Of a stretch of 64,000 bases of DNA, positions 10,883 through 18,718 are shown one piece after another (the stretch's first letter is position 1; each line of letters begins with the position of its first letter). Where the stretch lies: assembly GCA_016861185.1 (NCBI GenBank), contig BOKW01000010.1:1-64000 (forward strand). Direction: 5' to 3'. A program made the position numbers and the translations under genes. The notes below the pieces were generated by a model. The model searched no databases. It was not told the DNA's origin and saw only the letters and a list, made by a program, of their open reading frames with translations. Source of the DNA: Betaproteobacteria bacterium. Its GTDB lineage: Bacteria > Pseudomonadota > Gammaproteobacteria > Burkholderiales > Burkholderiaceae_F.

Positions 10883-12192
10883 CAACCCGGGCGGCCGTCG
10901 ATGCGCGGCTTCAGATAGATCGGCAGGCTCCGTGCGGCCCAGGTGACGAAGACCACGCACCACAGCGCGATCGCCGCAGGCGTCAGCCATACGCCCTGCG
11001 CGGGTGCTGCGTCCACGAGCACGCGCGCGAGCACGGCGATCTGCAGCACCCAGAACAGCACCCAGGTCGGATGATCGGCGGCGAGCGTGCGGCCGCCGTG
11101 GCCGGCGGTCACGCGCGTGACCATCGCCAGCAGCACGGTGCCGAAGAAACCCATGGTCAGCGCGTGCAGCGGCGCAAGCCCGATCGACGCGGCCGGCGCG
11201 TCGAGCAGCACGACGGCCTGGTTCCACGCGTACAGCGCGAAGGCGATGCCGAGCCAGACAAAACCGAGATGCAGCATCGCCAGCAGCCGGTTACGCAGGC
11301 TCTGCACGACACCCCAGCGCCAGGCGACGAAAAACAGCAGCGCCGCGCCGGCGACATCGACGGCGAGCCGCAGTGCCTGGATCGACTTCGACGGCAGCAG
11401 CACGCCCGCCACCGGCAGCAGTCCGTGTCCGATCACGATCGACACGAACGCGGCGAGCAGCCACAGCGGCCGCCAGGCGTCGAGGAAAGGCACGACGCTC
11501 GCCGTGAAGAACGGGATCAGCCGGTGCGCGACCGTCACGTACACCGGCGCTATGAAAAGCCAGATCGACAGCATCTCGGCCGTGTGGACCCACGCGACCG
11601 AAAGCTGCGCCGCGCCCCAGGCAAAGGCCGGATGCGCGAGCGCGCCCAGCGAGAAGAACGCGAGCACCAGCCGCGCATGCACCTGATCGTCGAGCCGACT
11701 TGCGCGCACCAGGCGGAAGAAGCGCCACAGCAGCGCCGCCCAGCCGGCGGCCATCGCGAGCGCGCCGGCGGCGACAAGCGCGGTGCCGACATGCGCGCCG
11801 GCCAGCGCGAGCGCGAAGCCGGCGAAAGCCAGTGCGCCGGACGGCATCAGCGTGCGGGTTTCGGGCGGCACGACGTTCAGCCACTTCGGTCCCGCGGTGA
11901 ACAGGAAGCCGAACATGAAGAACGGCAGGAAGCCGTTGGCCATCGTCCAGCCGTGCAGCCACGACGGCGGCAGAGCGAGCGCCACCGGCGCGCCGAGCGC
12001 GCGCGCCCAGAGCTGCACGAGCCACCACAGCGACGCCGTCGTCAGCCCGAGCATGCCGAGGAAGAAGAAGTAGCGGTGCGGCGCGACCGCGAGCCAGCGC
12101 AGCGAGGCGCGGCCCGGCGGCGCCGCGTTCGCCTGCACGGCCACCGGGATCACGCGCTTGGTTTCGCCGTTGCGGGTCGGTGTCGTCGACAT
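10882..12192 (-). CDS. nnrS: NnrS family protein (heme/copper membrane protein of NO stress)
   Basis: 436-residue polytopic membrane protein with about 12 hydrophobic segments. It shows NnrS features: HRYFFFLGMLG, HGWTMANGFLPFFMFGFLFTAGPKW cut into helices, WVHTAEMLSIW, and HALTMGFFGTVLLAMVTRVTAGHGG near the C-terminus, with several conserved histidines. NnrS proteins contain heme and copper and reduce nitrosative stress. The ATG at 12192 (MSTTPTRNGE) is chosen over an upstream TTG. It is the third gene of a four-gene unit with an FNR-type box in front of the first gene, which suits expression during denitrification. Confidence 0.93.
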   Translation of the reverse strand: MSTTPTRNGETKRVIPVAVQANAAPPGRASLRWLAVAPHRYFFFLGMLGLTTASLWWLVQLWARALGAPVALALPPSWLHGWTMANGFLPFFMFGFLFTAGPKWLNVVPPETRTLMPSGALAFAGFALALAGAHVGTALVAAGALAMAAGWAALLWRFFRLVRASRLDDQVHARLVLAFFSLGALAHPAFAWGAAQLSVAWVHTAEMLSIWLFIAPVYVTVAHRLIPFFTASVVPFLDAWRPLWLLAAFVSIVIGHGLLPVAGVLLPSKSIQALRLAVDVAGAALLFFVAWRWGVVQSLRNRLLAMLHLGFVWLGIAFALYAWNQAVVLLDAPAASIGLAPLHALTMGFFGTVLLAMVTRVTAGHGGRTLAADHPTWVLFWVLQIAVLARVLVDAAPAQGVWLTPAAIALWCVVFVTWAARSLPIYLKPRIDGRPG

Positions 12193-12255
12193 GCGTGTAT
12201 CGAGTGCAACTCGTACGGGCAATGCTGCCCGACGTTCTGTTCGGTCGCACCGCCC

Positions 12256-13461
12256 TCAGGCGGCGGCGACGACCGGTTCGCCGAGCAGGAAGGCGATCAG
12301 ATCGCGCACCGGCCGGATCTGGGCGCCGAAAGGCAGCTTGCCCGCCCCGCGGAAGAACAGGCCGTGCTTGACGTCGCCGCGCAGCGCGGCGGCAAGCTGG
12401 TGGTCGATGCAGAACTGGCCGAACTTGGCGATGCCGTCGCGCAGCCCGCATTGCGCGAGACAGTCGAACACCATCGTGCAGCGCGGTTTGGCGCCGCGCT
12501 GGGCCGCCTTGGCCTGCAACTTCGGCGCGAGCCTCAGGTAGTTCTCCAGCCACGGCGTGCGCACGGCGCGTGCGGGCAGGCCGGCCACGCTGATGAACTC
12601 GACGATGTCCTCGGGCTGCGCCCCGGCCAGCACGCGCTTGAACTCCGGATGCGCGTCGCCTTCTTCGGTCACCGCGAACGCGGTGCCGAGCTGCACGGCG
12701 GCCGCGCCGAGCGCGATCAGCTCGCGAACGCGCTGCGGCGTGTTGATGCCGCCGGCGGCGATCAGCGGCACGCGATCCTCGGCGCCGAGCGCGCGCAGCG
12801 CGGCGCGCGCTTCGGGAATCACGTTCTCGAACTCGAAGCGGGCGTCGCCGAGCTCTTCGATGCGCGCCGCCCCCAGGTGGCCGCCGGCGTGCTTCGGATG
12901 TTCGATGACGATCGCGTCGGGTAGCCGCCCCTTGCGCTCCCACTTCTTCAGGATCAGCGCGACACCCCGCGCGTCCGACAGGATCGGGATCAGCGCGACC
13001 TTCGGAAAATCCGCCGCGAGTTCGGGCAGGTCGAGCGGCAGCCCCGCGCCGACGACCACCGCGTCGATGCCGCTTTCGCATGCGCGCGTCACGTAAGGCG
13101 CGTATTCGGCCACGGCGCGCATCACGTTGACCGCCAGCAGTCCGCGTCCATGCGCGATTGCGCGCGCCGCCTTGATCTCGCGGTCGAGCGCTTCGAGGTT
13201 GGCGGCGTTGATCTTCGCCTTGGCTTCGGGTCCGGTGCCGATGCGCGTGGTGCGCTCCATCAGGTCCGGGTGATGCCGGCGCAGATCGACCGAAGACAGC
13301 GTACCGACGGCGTTCAGGCTGGCGACCGTGCCCGCCAAGCGGTGCGCCGAGACGCCCACGCCCATGCCGCCCTGCACGATCGGCAGCACTTCGCGCCCGG
13401 CGAGTTTCAGCGGCGGCAGCGCGGGCGGCGCCGTTCCGCGTGCAGCGTCGGCGGCGTTCAT
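12256..13461 (-). CDS. Nitronate monooxygenase-family flavoprotein
   Basis: 401-residue TIM-barrel FMN enzyme of the NMO/2-nitropropane dioxygenase group, which oxidises nitronates. It has the N-terminal PIVQGGMGVGVS flavin loop, the VVGAGLPLDLPEL strand, IEHPKHAGGHLG with the likely catalytic histidine, and the phosphate-binding LIAAGGINTP and GAAAVQLGTAF. The C-terminal ~70 residues carry a cysteine pair (CLAQCGLRDG). Its ATG overlaps the preceding DGC gene stop (ATGA). Co-transcription with nnrS suggests a role in nitro-compound or NO-derived damage, which is inference; other FMN barrel functions are possible. Confidence 0.88.
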   Translation of the reverse strand: MNAADAARGTAPPALPPLKLAGREVLPIVQGGMGVGVSAHRLAGTVASLNAVGTLSSVDLRRHHPDLMERTTRIGTGPEAKAKINAANLEALDREIKAARAIAHGRGLLAVNVMRAVAEYAPYVTRACESGIDAVVVGAGLPLDLPELAADFPKVALIPILSDARGVALILKKWERKGRLPDAIVIEHPKHAGGHLGAARIEELGDARFEFENVIPEARAALRALGAEDRVPLIAAGGINTPQRVRELIALGAAAVQLGTAFAVTEEGDAHPEFKRVLAGAQPEDIVEFISVAGLPARAVRTPWLENYLRLAPKLQAKAAQRGAKPRCTMVFDCLAQCGLRDGIAKFGQFCIDHQLAAALRGDVKHGLFFRGAGKLPFGAQIRPVRDLIAFLLGEPVVAAA

Positions 13462-13889
13462 GCGGGCGACTCCTCGTGAGTTTCGGTTTCCGAGACGGCA
13501 ATCTCGGTCTCGGTGGCGAGGGCCGGCCGCGCGCGCACGAGGTCGCGCACCGCGCCGAACACGCGTTCGGCCTCGGCCGGGTCGAAGTCGGCGTGATAGC
13601 GCTTCTTGACGCCGTAATCGGACAGAAGGAAATACATGTCGGCGCGCACGCCGTGGCGCGCCAGCGAATGCTTGACGCAGGCGAGTGCGCAGCCGTCGAG
13701 CGCGACGATCGGCCGCCCCGACTTGGCGGTGCGCACCAGCGGGGGCACATCGCCGCCGACGCCGGCGATGCACGACATCTCGGCGGCGCCGTCGCGGTCG
13801 AGCTTCAGCGCGACCGCGTTGGCGAGTTGCGCGGCGCTCGAGCAGCCCGAGCAGGAATAAACGAGGGGCCTTGAACGTCGATGCGACAT
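13458..13889 (-). CDS. DGC domain putative zinc-binding protein
   Basis: 143-residue soluble protein rich in conserved cysteines: CSGCSSAAQLAN at the N-terminus, MSCIAGVGGD in the middle and ALDGCALACVKHSL, the DGC motif that names the family. These cysteines probably bind a metal. Family function is unknown, but members often sit in denitrification or NO-related operons. It is first in the operon; the ATG at 13889 starts MSHRRSRPLVYSC. The last codons overlap the nitronate monooxygenase start. An FNR-type box lies about 140 bp upstream. Confidence 0.85.
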   Translation of the reverse strand: MSHRRSRPLVYSCSGCSSAAQLANAVALKLDRDGAAEMSCIAGVGGDVPPLVRTAKSGRPIVALDGCALACVKHSLARHGVRADMYFLLSDYGVKKRYHADFDPAEAERVFGAVRDLVRARPALATETEIAVSETETHEESPA

Positions 13890-13996
13890 CGCTTGAAAGA
13901 ACCCTTGGAAAAGCGCGCTGCAGCGCGCGGCGCGCCGGGGCGCGGAAACGGGAGGCGGTTCGGCCGCCCTGGGCCGGCCCTGAACCAATGCCCGCG

Positions 13997-14038
13997 AGTC
14001 TGCCCGACCGGTCGAGCGGCTCTTTTGAGCCGCATCAA
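13997..14038 (-). promoter_or_regulatory. Candidate FNR-type promoter for the DGC-NMO-nnrS-sirB2 operon
   Basis: TTGAGCCGCATCAA at 14025-14038 matches the FNR/DNR consensus TTGAT-N4-ATCAA at 9 of 10 fixed positions. A CAGACT hexamer on the minus strand (14002-13997) is centred 32 bp downstream, as expected for a class II activator site near -41.5. The transcript would have a leader of about 100 nt before the DGC gene. Which regulator (FNR, DNR or NnrR type) binds cannot be told from the box. Confidence 0.55.
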
Positions 14039-14093
14039 TTGCAGTGGCACGGAACCCGTGCCAATGGGGGTACGCCTCTGCGCTCGGAGCGCA

Positions 14094-14250
14094 TCAAACC
14101 CCCTCCTGAAAAGGGGGCCGGCGCATCAACCCCCTTCGAAGAGGGGCAGCCATCAAACCCCCCTTTGGAAAAGGGGGGGCAGGGGGGATTTCGATGCCGG
14201 CGCGGACCTCGGAAATCCTCCCTCGGTCCCCCTTCTTATTAAAGAGGGGA
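14094..14250. repeat. C/G-run intergenic repeat (PPLEKGG type)
   Basis: A patchwork of C5-7 and G5-7 runs separated by TTTGGAAAA-like centres, with inverted partners: CCCCTTCGAAGAGGGG is a near-perfect palindrome, as is the CCCCCTTTGGAAAAGGGGG element at 14158-14178. Such elements are common dispersed repeats in proteobacterial genomes. It lies between the carbonic anhydrase stop and the FNR-type box of the next operon and could act as a transcription barrier. It carries no gene. The rest of 13890-14276 holds only the regulatory box. Confidence 0.75.
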
Positions 14251-14276
14251 TGCAGAACGCTGCGTCGCGGCGGCGC

Positions 14277-14978
14277 TCAAACGTCCGGCTTCGAAAACCG
14301 CATCCAGTGCGACGCGTCGATCTCGGTCACGCTGCTGCCGGCCGCGGCGGCGGGAGCGGCGCGCGCGTTCGAATGCAGCTCGTGCGGCACGAAGGCGCCC
14401 GCTTCGGCGTCGAACACCAGCACGCGGCCGTCCTCGATCACGTAGTACCAGCCGTGCAGGAACAGTTCGCCGGCGCGCACGCGCCGCGCGACCATCGGGT
14501 AGCTCATCAGCCGCTCCAGTTGCAGCACGATCGAGCGCTGCTCGACCCGGCGCAGCACCTGCGGCGACTCCGGCCCGGGCACCGCGGCATCGCGCGCCAG
14601 CTCGAGCCAGGCGAGCAGGTGGTGCGCTTCGGCCGGCGGCGGCGCGTACAGCCCGCGGATCGCACCGCAATGGCTGTGGCCGCAGACGATGATGTTGTGG
14701 ACCTGAAGCTGCAGCACCGCGAACTCGATCGCCGCGGCGGTGCCGTGAAAACCGGCGGACATGTCCCACGGCGGCACCAGATTGCCGACGTTGCGCGCGA
14801 TGAAAAGTTCGCCCGGGCCGCAGTCCATCAGCGCGTACGGCACGATGCGCGAGTCGGAACAGCCGATGAACAGCGTCTTCGGCTGCTGGCCTTCGTCGAC
14901 GAGCCGGCGGTAGGTCTTCTCGTAGCGCGGGAAGAAGTTGCGCTCGAAGCGCGCAAGCCGGGCGAGCAGGTCGTCCAT
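14277..14978 (-). CDS. Beta-class carbonic anhydrase
   Basis: 233-residue zinc enzyme interconverting CO2 and bicarbonate. The zinc ligands and catalytic dyad are visible in CSDSR (Cys, Asp, Arg) and GHSHCGAIRG (His, Cys). IARNVGNLVPP and the helical N-terminus FERNFFPRYEKTY also fit the family. The C-terminal ~25 residues are Ala-rich and variable. It starts 6 bp after the ppiC stop, so it appears to be the last gene of the nitrate reductase operon, an uncommon placement. It may supply bicarbonate or buffer the cytoplasm during respiration (inference). Confidence 0.95.
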   Translation of the reverse strand: MDDLLARLARFERNFFPRYEKTYRRLVDEGQQPKTLFIGCSDSRIVPYALMDCGPGELFIARNVGNLVPPWDMSAGFHGTAAAIEFAVLQLQVHNIIVCGHSHCGAIRGLYAPPPAEAHHLLAWLELARDAAVPGPESPQVLRRVEQRSIVLQLERLMSYPMVARRVRAGELFLHGWYYVIEDGRVLVFDAEAGAFVPHELHSNARAAPAAAAGSSVTEIDASHWMRFSKPDV

Positions 14979-14984
14979 CGGACG

Positions 14985-15611
14985 CTAATGCGCGTGCGCG
15001 TCCTCGTCGAGCGCGTCGTGCGCGAGCGTGTGCGCGTAGTCGCGCAGCGCCACGCGCAGGTTGCGGTCGGCCAGATGCGCCGCGATGCGTTCGGCGACCG
15101 CCTCGTACGGCAGCGGGTCGCCCGCGACGTAGCGCGCGACGCGGACCACGTGCAGCCCGTAGCGCGTCTCGACGAGCTTCGGGATGATCCCGGTCGCACC
15201 GAACGCTTCGATCGCCTGCCAGAACTCCGGAACGACCGACTCGCGCGCGATCTGGCCGAGACTGCCGCCGACGCGGCCCGACGGGCAGTTCGACAGCTCG
15301 GCCGCTTTCGCGGCAAAGGTTTCGGGCGCGGCGAGCAGTTCGCGCAGCGTCGCTTCGGCGCGTTCGCGCAGCGGCGCGAGCGGCACGGCGTCGGTCACCG
15401 CGAACAGGATATGGTCGGCCTCGGCGAGCGCACCGGCGCGGAACCGCGCCGGATGCTGCGCGTAGTAGCGGCGGCACTCGGCGTCGGTCGGCGGCGGCAC
15501 GACGACCTCGCGCTCGAGCAGCGCGTCGATCGTCGCCTCTTCCGTGGCGCGCTCGATGCCCAGCGCGGCGGCGCGCTCGAGCAGGCGTTCGCGGATCTGT
15601 CGGATCAGCAT
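14985..15611 (-). CDS. Parvulin-type peptidyl-prolyl isomerase of the nar operon
   Basis: 208-residue PpiC-like protein. The N-terminal ~90 residues form a helical chaperone-like part; the parvulin core includes ADHILFAVTD, FAAKAAELSNCPSG, RVGGSLGQIARES and ETRYGLHVVRV. There is no signal peptide, so it is probably cytoplasmic, resembling NifM-type isomerases. Genes of this kind often follow narI in beta- and gammaproteobacteria and are thought to help nitrate reductase folding. A single base separates its ATG from the narI stop. The C-terminus is His/Asp-rich (DALDEDAHAH). Confidence 0.88.
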   Translation of the reverse strand: MLIRQIRERLLERAAALGIERATEEATIDALLEREVVVPPPTDAECRRYYAQHPARFRAGALAEADHILFAVTDAVPLAPLRERAEATLRELLAAPETFAAKAAELSNCPSGRVGGSLGQIARESVVPEFWQAIEAFGATGIIPKLVETRYGLHVVRVARYVAGDPLPYEAVAERIAAHLADRNLRVALRDYAHTLAHDALDEDAHAH

Positions 15612-15612
15612 G

Positions 15613-16299
15613 TCAGCGGCGCGCCCGTACGACCTGATAGGCGCGCGTCAGATACGCGAGCGAGGCGAAACCGCTCCAGATGTGCACGAGCCGCGAGAAC
15701 GGGAACACCAGGAAGATCGTCATGCCGAGCACCAGGTGCAGCTTGAACACGGGCGCAACGTCGGCGGCGTAGGCGGCGGCGTCGGTGCGGAAGATCGCGA
15801 TGTGCTGCGCCCAGGTCATCAGCTTGATCATCTCGGCGCCGTCGAGGTGCTGCCAGGACACCGTGATCGAGAACAGTCCCAGCAGAAGCTGGAGCAGCAG
15901 CAGCCACAGCACGATCCAGTCCATCGTCGTGGTCGTCGCGCGAATGCGCGGCTCGGTGTAGCGGCGGTGCATCAGGATCGCCAGCCCGGCGAGCATCAGC
16001 AGGCCGAAGATTCCGCCGGCGACGATCGCCAGCATCTGCTTGGCGGGCGCTTCGACGCCGATCGCGTGCCAGATCGATACGGGCGTCAGCAGCCCGACGA
16101 GATGCCCGAAGAAGATGCCGAGGATGCCGATGTGGAACAGGTTCGAGCCGAGCCGCAGCTGCCCGGTGCGCAGCATCTGGCTGGAATCCGACTTCCACGT
16201 GTACGGGTCGCGATCGAAGCGGATCAGGCTGCCGATCAAGAACACCGCGATGCAGATGTACGGATAGATGCCGAACAGGAAGGTATTCAGAGAGCTCAT
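15613..16299 (-). CDS. narI: Respiratory nitrate reductase gamma subunit (cytochrome b)
   Basis: 228-residue membrane cytochrome with five transmembrane helices that takes electrons from quinol and passes them to NarH. The likely heme b ligands are the histidines in GSNLFHIGILGIFFGHLVG and in VFKLHLVLGM and SRLVHIW. It starts MSSLNTFLFGIYPYICIA. Length matches the family. Its ATG overlaps the narJ stop by four bases, so translation is coupled. It anchors the NarGH complex on the cytoplasmic face of the inner membrane. Confidence 0.97.
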   Translation of the reverse strand: MSSLNTFLFGIYPYICIAVFLIGSLIRFDRDPYTWKSDSSQMLRTGQLRLGSNLFHIGILGIFFGHLVGLLTPVSIWHAIGVEAPAKQMLAIVAGGIFGLLMLAGLAILMHRRYTEPRIRATTTTMDWIVLWLLLLQLLLGLFSITVSWQHLDGAEMIKLMTWAQHIAIFRTDAAAYAADVAPVFKLHLVLGMTIFLVFPFSRLVHIWSGFASLAYLTRAYQVVRARR

Positions 16300-16970
16300 C
16301 GGGGCCTCCGGTGAATCTGGATCTTCTGGACGTCGGGGCGCGGCGCCGTGCCGCACGAGCCGGCGGGCGCGGCGGCGTCGAGGAAGTTGACCGGCTCTTC
16401 CTTCCACGCGGCGTCGATCGCCTCGAACGTCGTGTCGTCTTCGTGGTCGATCTCGTGCGCGGCGAGCGGCTTCTCGCCCGCGAGCGCGAGCAGCACGTCG
16501 AACACGGCGGCGTAGGGGTTCGCGCGGCGCGCGAGCGCGCCGCCGATCGCCTGCAGGATGTGCGCGACGTCGCCGAGCCGTTCGCGCGCGGCCGCCTCGT
16601 CGAGCAGCGACAGGTATTCGAGGAAGGCGGGCAGGTAGTCGGGAAGCTGCTCGGCGGCCAGCTCGATGCCGACCTCGCGATACATCGCGAGCAGGTCGAC
16701 CATCGCCTGGCCGCGGTCGCGCGAGTCGCCGTGCACGTGCTCGAACAGATTGAGCGAGGTGCGCCGCCCGCGGTCGAAGGTCTCGACGTAACGCTCCTGC
16801 AGGTCGAGCAGATCGCGCCCGGCGACTTCGGCGAGCAGCGGCCGCAGCGCGCGCAGGTTCGCCGCGCCGAGCGCTTCGAGCGCCGCCGCGACCTCCGCGA
16901 CGTTGGCCTGGAGTCCTTCCGACGGATAGTCGAGCAGGACCGCGAGCGCGCGATAGGCGACGTTAGCCAC
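16296..16970 (-). CDS. narJ: Nitrate reductase molybdenum cofactor assembly chaperone
   Basis: 224-residue TorD/NarJ-type chaperone needed for cofactor insertion into NarG. It starts at GTG (VANVAYRALAVLLDYP) and keeps the family segments YVETFDRGRRTSLNLFEH (with LFEHVHGDSRDRGQAM following) and LPDYLPAFLEYLS. The GTG overlaps the stop of a duplicated narH tail (taa at 16963-16965) and uses the GGAAG site inside that duplication. In the ancestor narJ probably overlapped narH directly; an 85-bp insert plus duplication now separates them (16963-17119). Confidence 0.95.
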   Translation of the reverse strand: MANVAYRALAVLLDYPSEGLQANVAEVAAALEALGAANLRALRPLLAEVAGRDLLDLQERYVETFDRGRRTSLNLFEHVHGDSRDRGQAMVDLLAMYREVGIELAAEQLPDYLPAFLEYLSLLDEAAARERLGDVAHILQAIGGALARRANPYAAVFDVLLALAGEKPLAAHEIDHEDDTTFEAIDAAWKEEPVNFLDAAAPAGSCGTAPRPDVQKIQIHRRPR

Positions 16971-17119
16971 GCGAGACTTCCTTGATCTGGATGACTTTGC
17001 CGTCCGATCGGTGCGCCGCAGGCGCCTCGAACCTCCCCTCGCCCTCAGGGAGAGGGGCGGGGGAGAGGGTGGGGCGGGGCGCCTTAACCACGCGAGACCT
17101 CCTTGATCTGGATGACTTT
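16963..17119. repeat. Repeat insertion with 36-bp direct duplication between narH and narJ
   Basis: The 36-bp sequence at 17084-17119 (3' end of narH) is repeated at 16963-16998 with two mismatches. Both copies encode KVIQIKEVSRG followed by a stop. The 85 bp between them (16999-17083) contain a C/G-rich palindrome-like element (CCTCCCCTCGCCC with GGGAGAGGGG) of a type dispersed in many proteobacterial genomes. The inner copy retains the narJ ribosome-binding site and GTG. A 42-codon frame from GTG 17091 to the second taa fuses insert and duplicated tail; it is probably not a functional gene. Confidence 0.88.
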
Positions 17120-18610
17120 CCGCCTGCTGCCGAACAGGCTTTTCGCGCCGGGCCGCTCGTCGGCCGGGTTGCCGAGCGTGAAGCCGCACGAGCCGCGCAG
17201 GTCGAACGCGTCCTCCGCGTACTCGCGGTGGGTCGTCGGGATCACGAAGCGGTCCTCGTAGTTGGCGATCGCCATGATCTTGTACATGTCCTCGACTTCC
17301 GCGAGCGAAATGCCGGCCTGCTGCAGGACTTCGGGGCGATCGACCCCGTCGACATGGCGGCCGCGCATGAACGCGCGCATCGCGAGCATCCGCTCGAGCG
17401 CGCGCGCCACCGGCGCCTCGTCGCCCGCGGTGAAGAGGTTCGACAGGTACTTCAGCGGAATGCGCAGGCTGGAGACGTCGGGCAGTTCGCCCTTCATCTC
17501 GATCGCACCGGCCTCCACGCGCGCCTGCACCGGCGACAGCGGCGGGATGTACCAGACCATCGGCAACGTGCGGTACTCGGGGTGCAGCGGCAGCGCGACC
17601 CGCCAGTCGACCGCCATCTTGTAGACGGGCGACCTTTTCGCCGCTTCGAGCCAGGCTTCGGGAACCCCGTCCTTGCGGGCCTGCTCGATCACCGCCGGGT
17701 CGTTCGGGTCGAGGAAGATCTGCAGCTGCGCGTCGTACAGGTTCTTCGCGTGCTCGACGCTGGCGGCTTCCTCGATGCGGTCGGCGTCATAAAGCAGCAC
17801 GCCGAGATAGCGGATGCGGCCGACGCAGGTTTCCGAGCACACGGTCGGCTGGCCCGCTTCGATGCGCGGGTAGCAGAAGATGCACTTCTCGGCCTTGCCG
17901 GTCGCCCAGTTGTAATAGATCTTCTTGTACGGGCAGCCCGAGACGCACATGCGCCAGCCGCGGCACTTGTCCTGGTCGATCAGCACGATGCCGTCTTCCT
18001 CGCGCTTGTAGATCGAGCCCGACGGGCACGAGGCCACGCAGGTCGGGTTCAGGCAGTGCTCGCACAGCCGCGGCAGGTACATCATGAAGGTCTTCTCGAA
18101 CTCGCCGTACATCGCCTTTTCCATTTCGGCGAAGTTGGCGTCGAGCGAGCGCTTGGCGAACTCGCCGCCCAGAATTTCCTCCCAGTTCGGCCCCCATTCG
18201 ATCTTCTCCATCCGCTCGCCCGAGATCAGCGAACGCGGCCGCGCGGTCGGCGCGGCGCCCGTTTCGGGCGCGGTCTGCAGGTGCTCGTAGTCGAAGTCGA
18301 ACGGCTCGTAGTAGTCGTCGATCTCGGGCAGGTCGGGGTTGGCGAAGATGTTCATCAGGATGCGCGCGCGTCCGCCCTGGCGCGGCTCGATCTTGCCGTT
18401 GCCCTTGCGCACCCAGCCGCCTTTCCACTTGTCCTGGTTCTCCCACTCCTTCGGATAGCCGATGCCGGGCTTGGTCTCGACGTTGTTGAACCACGCGTAC
18501 TCCATGCCCGGCCGGTTGGTCCAGACGTTCTTGCACGTCACCGAGCAGGTATGGCAGCCGATGCATTTGTCGAGATTCAGCACCATGCCGATCTGCGCGC
18601 GAACTTTCAT
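17084..18610 (-). CDS. narH: Respiratory nitrate reductase beta subunit (Fe-S)
   Basis: 508-residue ferredoxin-like subunit carrying three [4Fe-4S] and one [3Fe-4S] cluster between NarI and NarG. Cysteine groups are CIGCHTCSVTCKN near the N-terminus, CEHCLNPTCVASCPSG, CRGWRMCVSGCPYKK (Trp in place of one Cys, as expected for the 3Fe cluster) and CIFCYP with CSETCVGR. Length is standard. The ATG at 18610 follows a GGGAG site. A hairpin repeat lies upstream (18635-18710) and the 3' end is duplicated downstream. Confidence 0.98.
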   Translation of the reverse strand: MKVRAQIGMVLNLDKCIGCHTCSVTCKNVWTNRPGMEYAWFNNVETKPGIGYPKEWENQDKWKGGWVRKGNGKIEPRQGGRARILMNIFANPDLPEIDDYYEPFDFDYEHLQTAPETGAAPTARPRSLISGERMEKIEWGPNWEEILGGEFAKRSLDANFAEMEKAMYGEFEKTFMMYLPRLCEHCLNPTCVASCPSGSIYKREEDGIVLIDQDKCRGWRMCVSGCPYKKIYYNWATGKAEKCIFCYPRIEAGQPTVCSETCVGRIRYLGVLLYDADRIEEAASVEHAKNLYDAQLQIFLDPNDPAVIEQARKDGVPEAWLEAAKRSPVYKMAVDWRVALPLHPEYRTLPMVWYIPPLSPVQARVEAGAIEMKGELPDVSSLRIPLKYLSNLFTAGDEAPVARALERMLAMRAFMRGRHVDGVDRPEVLQQAGISLAEVEDMYKIMAIANYEDRFVIPTTHREYAEDAFDLRGSCGFTLGNPADERPGAKSLFGSRRKVIQIKEVSRG

Positions 18611-18634
18611 GTCTGCACTCCCAAAGACCGTTTT

Positions 18635-18710
18635 CACCACAGAGACACAGAGAACACCGAGAAAGGCAACAGCAAGCAGTTCTCTGTGATCTCGGTGTCT
18701 CGGTGGTTCA
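18635..18710. repeat. Palindromic intergenic repeat, CACAGAG family, copy 2
   Basis: Arms 18635-18664 and 18681-18710 are imperfect inverted complements of the same CACAGAG words found at 4395-4482. The hairpin separates narG from narH and ends 24 bp before the narH ATG. In other nitrate reductase operons the narG-narH gap is short, so this is probably an insertion. It could attenuate or stabilise the downstream mRNA (inference). Confidence 0.83.
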
Positions 18711-18718
18711 GTTTGTTT

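Noticed and set aside
11071..12924. 617-codon plus-strand frame opposite nnrS and the nitronate monooxygenase gene
   Set aside because: Composition (Arg/Gln/His runs) is that of an antisense shadow, and the minus-strand genes are well supported.
16963..17091. 42-codon frame between narH and narJ as a gene
   Set aside because: It consists of repeat sequence plus the duplicated NarH tail and is best explained as a by-product of the insertion.
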